From Betaproteobacteria bacterium (lineage in GTDB: Bacteria > Pseudomonadota > Gammaproteobacteria > Burkholderiales > UBA9220): 6,454 nt of DNA. The notes below the pieces were generated by a model. It made no database searches and was not told where the DNA came from. It worked only from the letters and a program-made list of their open reading frames with translations. The stretch covers positions 1 through 6,454 of the forward strand of contig JAGUYQ010000145.1 in assembly GCA_020061285.1 (NCBI GenBank), in the 5' to 3' direction. A program made the position numbers and the translations under genes. Below are positions 1-6,029 of this stretch, piece after piece (position 1 is the stretch's first letter; each line of letters opens with the position of its first letter).

Positions 1-493
1 CTTTCTCGGCGAGCGCTCGAAGCACTACCTGGAAGCCGCCAGCGCCACCACCCGCGCGGTGGTCCTCGGCCTCACCCTCACCGCCCTGGCCCAGGGATCC
101 CTGGCGGGCCTCGGCTACTGGGCGGCGGGCATGGAGTCGCCGGTCACCCTCGCCGCCTTCACCACCCTTTTCGCCTTCATCCCCTTCGGCACGCCCCTGG
201 TATGGGGCGCCGCCTCCGTCTGGCTGCTGCTTACGGGCGATACCGCGGCCGGGGTCGGCTTGCTTCTGTGGGGTGCATTGGTGGTGAGTTGGGTGGACAA
301 TCTGGTCCGCCCCCTGGTGGTGAGCGCCGCCGTGCGCCTGCACTTCCTATTGGTGTTCTTCGGCGTCCTCGGCGGCTTGGCGGTCTTCGGCCTGATCGGC
401 CTGTTTCTCGGCCCGGTGGTGCTAGCGGTGCTGGTGGCAGTGTGGCGGGAATGGCTGGGGGAACAGGCCGACGGCCCGGCGCCCCGGGAGTGA
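1..493 (+). CDS. AI-2E/PerM-family transporter, C-terminal part (5' end outside window)
   Basis: The reading frame is open from base 2 to the TGA at 491-493, giving 163 residues, and the gene starts upstream of the window. The product is very hydrophobic, with about four to five membrane segments: roughly residues 20-43, 48-79, 82-95 and a long stretch at about 115-152. The family signature is clear: an 'IPFGTPLVW' segment, 'DNLVRPLVV' just after a membrane helix, and 'GVLGGLAVFGLIGLFLGP' before a final 'WREW'. These are characteristic of the AI-2E transporter family (PF01594, also called PerM or UPF0118), inner-membrane proteins proposed to export small molecules or ions. The substrate cannot be read from sequence; members include the autoinducer exporter TqsA and Na+/H+ antiporters. 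The short C-terminal tail after WREW is hydrophilic. The gene converges on yicC with 4 bases between stop codons. A GTG at 59 is in frame but lies inside the domain, so it is not the true start. Confidence 0.93.
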   Translation, partial: FLGERSKHYLEAASATTRAVVLGLTLTALAQGSLAGLGYWAAGMESPVTLAAFTTLFAFIPFGTPLVWGAASVWLLLTGDTAAGVGLLLWGALVVSWVDNLVRPLVVSAAVRLHFLLVFFGVLGGLAVFGLIGLFLGPVVLAVLVAVWREWLGEQADGPAPRE

Positions 494-497
494 CGGC

Positions 498-1361
498 TTA
501 TTCGATGTTCTGCACCTGCTCGCGCATCTGCTCGATCAGGACCTTGAGCTCCACCGCGATGCGGGTCACGTCGCTGGCCACCGACTTGGAGGCGAGGGTA
601 TTGGCCTCCCGGTTGAGCTCCTGCATCAGGAAATCCAGGCGCTTCCCCGCCGCGCCGCCGGCATCCAGCACCCGGCGCACTTCAGAGAGGTGGGTCTGGA
701 GGCGGGACATTTCCTCGTCCACGTCGATGCGCTGGGCGAAGAGGGTCAACTCCTGGCGCAAGCGGTCCTCCTCCGGGTTGGCCCCCGCCTCTTTCAGGGC
801 GGCGGCGAGTTTCTCCCGGTAGGCGGCGAGGATGGACGGAATGTGGGGGCCGGCCTCCTTCACCAAGCCCCCCATTTTCGCCCCCCGCTCCAACAACAGG
901 GCCTTGAGCTTCTCCCCTTCCCGGCCCCGGCTGGCGTTGAATTCCTCCAGGGTCCCGTTGACCAGGGCCAGCGCCGCTTCGTGCAGTTTCTCCTGGGGTA
1001 CGGCATTCTGGGCCATCACCCCCGGCCACTGGAGAATCTCGGCCACCGACATATCCCGCGCGTCCGGCAGCAAGGCCTTGACCCTGCCGTTGAGGGCCGC
1101 AAGCTGCCGCACCAGGCCTTCGTCGGCGTGGAGGGCGGCGGAGCCGGGACGGGAAGTGAAGCCCATGCGGAAATCCACCTTGCCGCGGCTGATGCGTTTG
1201 CCGATGGCCTCGCGCAGGGAAGACTCCAGCCCGCGCAGCTCCTCCGTCATGCGGAACTGGATGTCCAGGTAGCGGTGGTTGACGGAGCGCAACTCGAGGT
1301 TGAGGGTGCCGTATTCCAGCTCCCTGGCGGCGGCGGCGTAGCCGGTCATGCTATAGATCAT
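498..1361 (-). CDS. yicC: YicC-family endoribonuclease
   Basis: This 287-residue protein matches the full length of the YicC family. The N-terminal YicC-like domain begins 'MIYSMTGYA' and contains 'ELRSVNHRYLD' (about residues 23-33) and 'RGKVDF' near 65. The C-terminal DUF1732 part carries 'DVDEEMSRLQTHL' (213-225) and 'GKRLDFLMQELNREANTL' (239-256), the most conserved block. From established knowledge, YicC proteins are stress-related endoribonucleases, and E. coli YicC has been linked to turnover of the small RNA RyhB. I chose the ATG at 1361 because family members begin at this MIYSMTG motif and a GGAG ribosome site lies 6 bases upstream. An upstream ATG (1391) and TTG (1394) are in frame but would add residues unlike the family. 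In many proteobacteria yicC is followed by gmk. Here the next gene is the convergent AI-2E family gene. Confidence 0.95.
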   Translation of the reverse strand: MIYSMTGYAAAARELEYGTLNLELRSVNHRYLDIQFRMTEELRGLESSLREAIGKRISRGKVDFRMGFTSRPGSAALHADEGLVRQLAALNGRVKALLPDARDMSVAEILQWPGVMAQNAVPQEKLHEAALALVNGTLEEFNASRGREGEKLKALLLERGAKMGGLVKEAGPHIPSILAAYREKLAAALKEAGANPEEDRLRQELTLFAQRIDVDEEMSRLQTHLSEVRRVLDAGGAAGKRLDFLMQELNREANTLASKSVASDVTRIAVELKVLIEQMREQVQNIE

Positions 1362-1377
1362 GGGGGCTCCGTATGCT

Positions 1378-1406
1378 TTGCATTCCACCATCAAGTGGTG
1401 AATAAT
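1378..1406 (+). promoter_or_regulatory. Candidate sigma70 promoter for the kinase gene
   Basis: A TTGCAT (-35 candidate, 1378-1383, 3 of 6 matches) is followed after 17 bases by AATAAT (-10 candidate, 1401-1406, 5 of 6 matches). The predicted start near 1413 would give a leader of about 80 bases before the kinase ATG. The -35 match is weak, so this is tentative. Confidence 0.3.
1386..1400. repeat. Dyad CACCA-N5-TGGTG, possible operator
   Basis: CACCA (1386-1390) and TGGTG (1396-1400) form a perfect 5-bp inverted repeat around TCAAG. It sits inside the spacer of the candidate kinase promoter and about 25-39 bp upstream of the yicC start codon, where a repressor could affect either gene. The arms are short and chance occurrence is possible. 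Confidence 0.35.
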
Positions 1407-1432
1407 GGGGAGACATGTTTATGCAAATGTAA

Positions 1433-1454
1433 TTCCGCCCCGGTGCGAGCGGAA
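1433..1454. repeat. Dyad TTCCGC-N10-GCGGAA, leader hairpin or operator
   Basis: TTCCGC (1433-1438) and GCGGAA (1449-1454) are perfect 6-bp inverted arms separated by 10 bases. They lie in the predicted 5' leader of the kinase gene, 37 bases upstream of its ATG. The dyad could be a protein-binding site or an RNA hairpin. No T-run follows, so it is not a terminator. Confidence 0.35.
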
Positions 1455-1491
1455 CACCCGAAAAACCTGAAAATAACACACTCTCGGCCGA

Positions 1492-2454
1492 ATGGCAGCA
1501 CCCTCCAACCAGGCTTTGCCTGAAGGCTTCCAACTGCTTACCTACCGGATCACCAAGGAATTGAGCCACGGGGGTTTCGGCATTGTCTATCTGGCCTACG
1601 ACGAGGACAACGAGCCGGTCGCCATCAAGGAATACCTTCCCCCGTCCCTGGCCTCCCGCACCGACGGCGCCGTGGTCCAGGCCAACTCGGGGGAAAACCT
1701 GGCGGGGTTCCGCCACGGGATGAAATGCTTTTTCGAGGAAGGCCGCGCCCTGGCGAAGATCGCCCACCCCAACGTGGTACGGGTGGTGAACTTCTTCCGC
1801 GCCAACGAGACGGTTTACCTGGTGATGCGCTACGAGCGGGGCAAGACCTTGCAAAACCTGATCCAGCACCAGAAGCAGGACGTCTCCGAGAACCTGATCC
1901 GCCGCGTCTTCGCCGAACTAATGAACGGCCTGCGGGAGGTGCATACCCACAAACTGCTGCACCTGGACATCAAGCCGGCCAACATTTACATCCGCCTGGA
2001 CGGCTCGCCGGTGCTGCTGGACTTCGGCGCCGCCCGCCAGACCCTGGTGAACGAGAAACCCATGCTGACCCCCATGTACACCCCCGGCTTCGCCGCCCCG
2101 GAACAGTACAACGACCGGGAAAACCTCGGCCCCTGGACCGACATCTACAGCATCGGCGCCAGCATCTTCGCCTGCCTCGCCGGCTACGCTCCCCAGGCGG
2201 CGGACTTGCGGCGCGAAGACGACAAATACGTGTCGGCGAAGAAAATCTGGAAGGGCCTGTATTCCGACCAACTGCTGGAGACCGTGGACTGGTGCCTCAA
2301 GCTCGATCCCATGGCGCGCCCCCACAGCCTGCGGGTGCTGCAAAAAGCGCTGATGGACACGCCCGAGGAAGCCGAGGCCGAGCAGGGCCTGTTCGACAAC
2401 CTGCGGCGCAAGCTGGCGGCGTTCGGCGGGCGGCGCAAGGGGAAAAAACCGTGA
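1492..2454 (+). CDS. Soluble Hanks-type serine/threonine protein kinase
   Basis: This 320-residue protein has a complete Ser/Thr kinase domain at about residues 18-287. Visible elements are the nucleotide loop 'LSHGGFGIVY' (24-33), the VAIK lysine K46, the C-helix glutamate E83, the catalytic loop 'HLDIKPAN' (D159, K161, N164), 'DFGAAR' (D177), the 'APEQ' end of the activation segment (202-205), 'DIYSIG' (D217) and R276. All catalytic residues are present, so activity is expected. Two features are atypical: the first loop glycine is serine (S25), and HRD is HLD, making it a non-RD kinase. There is no membrane segment or sensor domain, only a 30-residue tail ending in a basic cluster (RRKGKKP). 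The ATG is fixed by an in-frame TAA at 1474. No clear ribosome site precedes it. Its stop overlaps the next gene's start by 4 bases, so the PP2C phosphatase is its likely partner. Substrates are unknown. Confidence 0.93.
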   Translation: MAAPSNQALPEGFQLLTYRITKELSHGGFGIVYLAYDEDNEPVAIKEYLPPSLASRTDGAVVQANSGENLAGFRHGMKCFFEEGRALAKIAHPNVVRVVNFFRANETVYLVMRYERGKTLQNLIQHQKQDVSENLIRRVFAELMNGLREVHTHKLLHLDIKPANIYIRLDGSPVLLDFGAARQTLVNEKPMLTPMYTPGFAAPEQYNDRENLGPWTDIYSIGASIFACLAGYAPQAADLRREDDKYVSAKKIWKGLYSDQLLETVDWCLKLDPMARPHSLRVLQKALMDTPEEAEAEQGLFDNLRRKLAAFGGRRKGKKP

Positions 2455-3365
2455 AGTTCTCCGTCTACCAGACCAGCCGCCAGGGCGGCCGCAAATACAA
2501 CCAGGATCGGCTGGCCTACGCCTACAGCCGGGAGGCCTTGCTGATGGTGGTGGCAGACGGCATGGGCGGCCATTTCCACGGCGAAGTGGCCGCCCAGATC
2601 GCCGTCCAGTTGATCTCGGAAATGTTCCGCAAGCAGGCCGACCCCCTGCTGCGGGATGCCCACGCCTTCCTCAAGGCGGCCATGCACCAGGCCCACGAGG
2701 CCATCTACCATTACGCCAAGGAAAACCGGCTGCCGGATTATCCCCGCACCACCTGCGTCGCCTGCGTGATCCAGAAGAACACCGCCTGCTGGGCCCACGT
2801 CGGCGACTCCCGCCTCTACCTGTTCCGCCAGGGCCGCCTGCTGGCCCGCACCCGTGACCACTCACGGGTGCAGCAGTTGTTCGACAGCGGCCGCATCAGC
2901 GAGGCCCAGATGAACACCCACCCGGAGCGGAACAAGATTTACAACTGCCTCGGCGGCGAAATCCCCCCCGAGGTGGAGCTCACCTCCTGCGCCGCCCTGC
3001 GGGACGGCGACATGCTGCTGCTGTGCACCGACGGCCTGTGGAGCATGCTGTCCATCAACGAGCTGGGCTCCATCCTCGACGCCTACCCGATCAACCGCGC
3101 GGTGGATGAACTGATGGACCACGCCGAACTGCGTGCCGGTAACAACGGCGACAATCTGTCGGCGGTGGGGGTGGTGTGGGGCGAACCCGGCAAGACGGGC
3201 GCGGAATCCCTCTCCACCGCGGCCATGCCCTTGGACCAGGTCACCACCCGCCTCGGCAGCTTCCAGGACAGCCGCAAGGCCGACGAAGCGCTGCAAATCA
3301 CCGACGAGGATATCGAACGGGCGATCCAGGAAATCCAGGCCGCGATCAAAAAATACTCCAAGTAG
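2451..3365 (+). CDS. PP2C-type serine/threonine protein phosphatase
   Basis: This 304-residue protein carries the bacterial PP2C motifs in order: 'NQDR' (D19), 'VVADGMGGH' (D36-G37), a threonine pair at 100-101, 'HVGDSRLYLF' (D119), 'LLLCTDGLW' (D194) and 'NNGDNLSAV' (D234-N235). The metal-binding aspartates D36, D194 and D234 are intact, so an Mn/Mg-dependent phosphoserine/threonine phosphatase is expected in the cytosol. The start is GTG at 2451, with AAGGGG upstream at 2438-2443. This GTG shares GTGA with the kinase stop, a classic translational coupling, so the protein most likely reverses the kinase's phosphorylation. The frame stays open far upstream, but that part overlaps the kinase and has no phosphatase motif. 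After the catalytic domain (about 243) comes an extension of some 60 residues. It has a Ser/Thr-rich linker (249-274) and an amphipathic-looking helix (about 284-301). Confidence 0.93.
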   Translation: MKFSVYQTSRQGGRKYNQDRLAYAYSREALLMVVADGMGGHFHGEVAAQIAVQLISEMFRKQADPLLRDAHAFLKAAMHQAHEAIYHYAKENRLPDYPRTTCVACVIQKNTACWAHVGDSRLYLFRQGRLLARTRDHSRVQQLFDSGRISEAQMNTHPERNKIYNCLGGEIPPEVELTSCAALRDGDMLLLCTDGLWSMLSINELGSILDAYPINRAVDELMDHAELRAGNNGDNLSAVGVVWGEPGKTGAESLSTAAMPLDQVTTRLGSFQDSRKADEALQITDEDIERAIQEIQAAIKKYSK

Positions 3366-3369
3366 CCGG

Positions 3370-3375
3370 TATAAT
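3370..3375 (+). promoter_or_regulatory. -10 box of a likely rph promoter
   Basis: A perfect TATAAT lies 4 bases after the phosphatase stop codon, within GGTATAATTTCC. The -35 region, inside the phosphatase 3' end, is A-rich (around 3346-3353) with at best 3 of 6 matches at 17-18 bp spacing. A start near 3382 would give a leader of only about 22 bases. A perfect -10 in such GC-rich DNA, exactly in the gap, suggests that rph-rdgB-hemW can be transcribed independently of the kinase pair. Confidence 0.55.
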
Positions 3376-3404
3376 TTCCCCTTTCCAGCCGAAAGAGGAC
3401 CGCC

Positions 3405-4121
3405 ATGCGCCCCAGCCAGCGACAACCCGACCAGATGCGGGAAGTCCGCATCACCCGCCGCTACACCCGTCATGCCGAAGGCTCCGTGCTGGTGGAATTC
3501 GGCGACACCAAGGTGCTGTGCACCGCCAGCGTGGACGAAAAAGTGCCGGGTTTCCTCCGGGGCAAAGGCCAGGGCTGGGTCACCGCCGAATACGGCATGC
3601 TGCCCCGCTCCACCGGCACCCGCACCGACCGGGAAGCCGCACGGGGCAAACAAAGCGGCCGCACCCAGGAAATCCAGCGCCTCATCGGCCGCTCCCTGCG
3701 AGCAGTGAGCGACCTTGCCCTGCTGGGGGAGCGCACGGTGGTGCTGGACTGCGACGTCATCCAGGCCGACGGCGGCACCCGCACCGCCAGCATCACCGGC
3801 GCCTTCGTCGCCTACCACGACGCCGTTTCCTTTCTCCTCGGCAAACAGGCCATCGAGCGTACGCCGATCACGGATTTCATCGCCGCTGTCTCGGTGGGCG
3901 TCTACGAAGGGGTGCCGGTGCTGGACCTGGATTACGCCGAGGACTCCGCCTGCGACACCGACATGAACGTGGTCATGACCGCCAGCGGCGGCCTGGTGGA
4001 AGTCCAGGGCACCGCCGAGGGCGAGCCCTTCAGCCGCCGTGAGATGGACGCCATGCTGGATTTGGCGGAAAAGGGCATTCGGGAATTGGTCGCCAAGCAG
4101 AAAACCGTTTTGGGAGTATAA
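3405..4121 (+). CDS. rph: Ribonuclease PH
   Basis: RNase PH is a phosphorolytic 3'-5' exoribonuclease that trims tRNA 3' ends and takes part in rRNA decay, acting as a hexameric ring in the cytosol. The 238-residue product is full length and not truncated. Signature segments are '[17 protein letters not shown]' (57-73), R86, '[18 protein letters not shown]' (116-133, with the phosphate-binding G124-T125-R126), '[18 protein letters not shown]' (174-191, with acidic residues D180 and D186) and 'EVQGTAEG'. The ATG at 3405 has a strong ribosome site, AGAGGA, 5 bases upstream (3394-3399). The gene follows the phosphatase by 39 bases and precedes rdgB by 2 bases. The rph-rdgB-hemW order is common in proteobacteria. 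It probably has its own promoter (TATAAT at 3370). Confidence 0.98.
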   Translation: MRPSQRQPDQMREVRITRRYTRHAEGSVLVEFGDTKVLCTASVDEKVPGFLRGKGQGWVTAEYGMLPRSTGTRTDREAARGKQSGRTQEIQRLIGRSLRAVSDLALLGERTVVLDCDVIQADGGTRTASITGAFVAYHDAVSFLLGKQAIERTPITDFIAAVSVGVYEGVPVLDLDYAEDSACDTDMNVVMTASGGLVEVQGTAEGEPFSRREMDAMLDLAEKGIRELVAKQKTVLGV

Positions 4122-4123
4122 GC

Positions 4124-4717
4124 GTGCAAAAACTCGTCATCGCCAGCAATAACCAGGGGAAATTACGGGAAATCGGCGCCATCCTCGGCCCCCTGGGTTT
4201 CGAGGCCCTGCCCCAATCCGCCTTCAACATCCCGGAGGCGGAAGAGCCCTACTGCACCTTCATCGAAAATTGCCTCACCAAGGCCCGCCACGCCTCCGCC
4301 CATTCCGGCCTGCCGGCCCTGGCGGACGATTCCGGCATCTGCGTCGATGCCCTCAACGGCGCTCCCGGCGTCTATTCCGCCCGCTTCGCCGGGGAGCCCA
4401 AGTCCGACCAGCGCAACAATGAGAAGCTGATCGAACTGCTGCAAGGCCAGCCCAACCGCAAGGCCCACTACTACTGCGTGATAGTGCTGGTACGCTGGCC
4501 GGAGGACCCCCAGCCGATCATCGCCGAGGGCGCTTGGCACGGGGAGATCATCGACACTCCGCGGGGTGACGGCGGCTTTGGCTACGACCCCTATTTCCTG
4601 GTGCCCGAATACGGCCAGACCGGCGCCGAACTCGCCATGGACGTAAAAAACGGCATCAGCCACCGGGGCCAGGCCCTGGCCCAACTGGTGGAGAAGCTGA
4701 AGCAGGGTACTGCCTGA
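4124..4717 (+). CDS. rdgB: XTP/dITP pyrophosphatase (non-canonical purine NTP pyrophosphatase)
   Basis: The enzyme hydrolyses dITP, XTP and dXTP to monophosphates plus pyrophosphate, keeping deaminated purines out of DNA and RNA. The 197-residue product has the whole Ham1/RdgB fold: 'ASNNQGKLREI' (7-17) for the triphosphate, 'TFIENCLTKAR' (45-55), 'LADDSGICVDAL' (66-77) with the general-base aspartate D69, 'GGFGYDPYF' (150-158) and 'SHRGQAL' (179-185). The start is GTG at 4124, two bases after the rph stop, with GGGAG at 4112-4116 as ribosome site inside the rph 3' end. A small oddity is 'EEPYCTF' (40-46), where many family members have a Thr-Gly pair before Thr-Phe. It follows rph directly and runs into hemW, so the three are likely co-transcribed. 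Confidence 0.97.
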   Translation: MQKLVIASNNQGKLREIGAILGPLGFEALPQSAFNIPEAEEPYCTFIENCLTKARHASAHSGLPALADDSGICVDALNGAPGVYSARFAGEPKSDQRNNEKLIELLQGQPNRKAHYYCVIVLVRWPEDPQPIIAEGAWHGEIIDTPRGDGGFGYDPYFLVPEYGQTGAELAMDVKNGISHRGQALAQLVEKLKQGTA

Positions 4718-4722
4718 CACCC

Positions 4723-5916
4723 GTGCTCTCCGTCCCGCCGCCTCTCAGTCTGTACGTCCACCTCCCCTGGTGCGTGCGGAAGTGTCCCTATTGCGACTTC
4801 AATTCCTTCGAAGCCGCCACGGGCCTGCCGGAACGGGACTACATCGCCGCCCTGATGGCGGACCTGGAACAGTCCCTGCCCTTGGTTTGGGGGCGGCGCA
4901 TCCAGACGGTATTCTTCGGCGGCGGCACCCCCAGCTTGTTCTCCCCCGGCGGCATCGACGCCATCCTGGAGGGAGTGCGGGCCCGCCTGCCCCTCGACCC
5001 CTTTGCCGAAATCACCCTGGAAGCCAACCCCGGCACGGTGGAAACCGCCAAGTTCCGGGGTTTCCGTTCGGCGGGCGTCAACCGCCTGTCCCTCGGCATC
5101 CAGAGTTTCAACCCCCGCCACCTGGCCGCCCTGGGACGCATCCACGACGACCGAGAGGCCAGGCAGGCCGTCGCCTCCGCACGGGAATGCTTCGATAACC
5201 TCAACCTCGACCTGATCTACGCCCTCCCCGACCAATCGGAGGAGGAGGCTCTGGCAGACGTGGCAACAGCCTTGGATTTCGCCCCCGACCACCTTTCCGC
5301 CTATCACCTGACCCTGGAGCCGGGCACCGCCTTCCACCGCCAGCCGCCGCCGGTGCCCGACGACGATAGCGCCTACGCCATGCAGGAAGCCATTGCCGGC
5401 GCACTGGAAAGCGCCGGCTACCGGCACTACGAAACCTCCGCCTACGCCCGTCCCGGCAAGGAATGCCGCCACAACCTCAACTATTGGCAATTCGGCGATT
5501 ATCTCGGCATCGGCGCCGGCGCCCACGGCAAGCTGAGTTTCCCCCCCCAAGGGGGAGGACATGGCGGTAAAGCCGGTGAACCGACAACAACCCTGCCTCG
5601 CATCCTGCGCCAAGCGCGCCACCGTTCACCGGCCATTTACATGGAAAAGGCCCGGATGGGACGGGCGGTGGAAAGCGAGCATGAAGTTGCGGTGGCAGAC
5701 CTGCCGTTTGAGTTCTTGATGAATAGCCTGCGCCTAACGGAGGGGTTTAGCGTGGCGCGCTTCGAGGAACGCACCGGCCTGGGCATCGAGGCAATCGCGG
5801 CGGAACTGGAACGGGCCGTGAGGGGTGGCCTGCTGGAAAAGGAAGGGGATGGCTACCGCCCGACCGCCAAGGGCCGGGATTTTCTCAACGACCTGCTGGC
5901 CCTTTTTCTCCCCTGA
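4723..5916 (+). CDS. hemW: HemW-type radical SAM heme chaperone
   Basis: HemW is a radical-SAM family protein that binds heme and delivers it to target proteins. It was long misannotated as coproporphyrinogen III oxidase HemN. The 397-residue product has the cluster motif C17-x3-C21-x2-C24 followed by D25-F26, so it lacks the fourth cysteine of true HemN. It also has 'FFGGGTPS' (64-71), 'EANPGT', 'LSLGIQSF' and the HemW heme motif H250-N-L-N-Y-W255 within 'CRHNLNYW'. The C-terminal HemN_C domain is complete. The start is GTG at 4723, five bases after the rdgB stop. No good ribosome site is visible, so translation is probably coupled to rdgB. The protein is longer than E. coli HemW (about 378). 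About 17 extra residues, rich in Gly, Pro and Thr, sit between 'HGKLSF' (268-273) and 'RILRQAR' (293-299). The flanks are in frame and conserved, so this looks like an insertion rather than damage. Confidence 0.96.
   Translation: MLSVPPPLSLYVHLPWCVRKCPYCDFNSFEAATGLPERDYIAALMADLEQSLPLVWGRRIQTVFFGGGTPSLFSPGGIDAILEGVRARLPLDPFAEITLEANPGTVETAKFRGFRSAGVNRLSLGIQSFNPRHLAALGRIHDDREARQAVASARECFDNLNLDLIYALPDQSEEEALADVATALDFAPDHLSAYHLTLEPGTAFHRQPPPVPDDDSAYAMQEAIAGALESAGYRHYETSAYARPGKECRHNLNYWQFGDYLGIGAGAHGKLSFPPQGGGHGGKAGEPTTTLPRILRQARHRSPAIYMEKARMGRAVESEHEVAVADLPFEFLMNSLRLTEGFSVARFEERTGLGIEAIAAELERAVRGGLLEKEGDGYRPTAKGRDFLNDLLALFLP
5538..5558. repeat. GC hairpin with C8 tract inside hemW
   Basis: TCCCCC (5540-5545) can pair with GGGGGA (5551-5556) around CCCAA, with two further G-T pairs outside. 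The eight C residues at 5541-5548 form the longest homopolymer I noticed in the window. The element lies exactly where HemW gains extra residues relative to its relatives. Confidence 0.5.
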
Positions 5917-6029
5917 GATCGAAAACTCGGCGCGGCCAAATCGAATCCTCGACGCAGTCAAAACGCAGTTTCGGCAGCGCAAAAACGGCAAACCCCGCTT
6001 TCGCGGGGCTTGTCGTAGTTCAACCGTTT
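5917..6029. other. Convergent intergenic gap between hemW and the YjfB-like gene
   Basis: These 113 bases separate two stop codons facing each other. The right part holds a terminator hairpin (annotated separately). The remaining 70 or so bases show no ORF with a recognisable product, no ribosome site and no clear RNA gene. Confidence 0.6.
5978..6012 (-). terminator. Rho-independent terminator of the YjfB-like gene
   Basis: CCCCGC (5993-5998) pairs with GCGGGG (6003-6008). After one A-C mismatch, three more pairs extend it (5989-5991 with 6010-6012). Read on the minus strand the loop is a stable GAAA tetraloop and the stem is followed by TTTGCCGTTTTT, a usable T tract. On the plus strand the downstream bases are CTTGTCGTAG, a poor tail. 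The hairpin therefore serves mainly the leftward gene, ending 18 bases after its stop, though it could slow transcription from hemW as well. Confidence 0.75.

Larger units (their letters stand above)
1362..1491. promoter_or_regulatory. Divergent intergenic region between yicC and the kinase gene
   Basis: These 130 bp separate the two divergent start codons and must hold promoters for both yicC and the kinase. The region is more AT-rich than its surroundings. It contains two perfect short dyads (annotated separately) and a 7-bp inverted pair, TTTGCAT at 1377-1383 and ATGCAAA at 1421-1427. I could not find a convincing -35/-10 pair for yicC. No tRNA or small ORF is apparent. Confidence 0.6.

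Noticed and set aside
1362..1394. Longer yicC start (ATG 1391 or TTG 1394)
   Set aside because: The family begins at MIYSMTG, and GGAG sits at proper distance from the ATG at 1361.
690..1523. Long open frame on the plus strand opposite yicC (277 codons)
   Set aside because: It is antisense to a well-supported YicC protein, shows Gly/Ala/Arg/Val-rich low-complexity content typical of GC-rich shadow frames, and has no recognisable domain.
1725..2450. Upstream extension of the phosphatase reading frame
   Set aside because: This part is Arg/Pro/Gly-rich out-of-frame translation of the kinase. PP2C similarity begins just after the GTG at 2451.
2862..3818. 318-codon open frame on the minus strand opposite the phosphatase and rph
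   Set aside because: It spans two strong genes and their intergenic gap and has shadow-type composition (Gly, Ala, His, Val runs) with no family motif.
4591..5622. 343-codon open frame on the minus strand opposite rdgB and hemW
   Set aside because: Both opposing genes are complete conserved enzymes; the antisense product is low-complexity and unrecognisable.
4723..5916. Calling the last gene hemN (coproporphyrinogen III dehydrogenase)
   Set aside because: The cluster motif is CxxxCxxC followed by D-F without the fourth cysteine, and the HNxxYW motif is present, both pointing to HemW.
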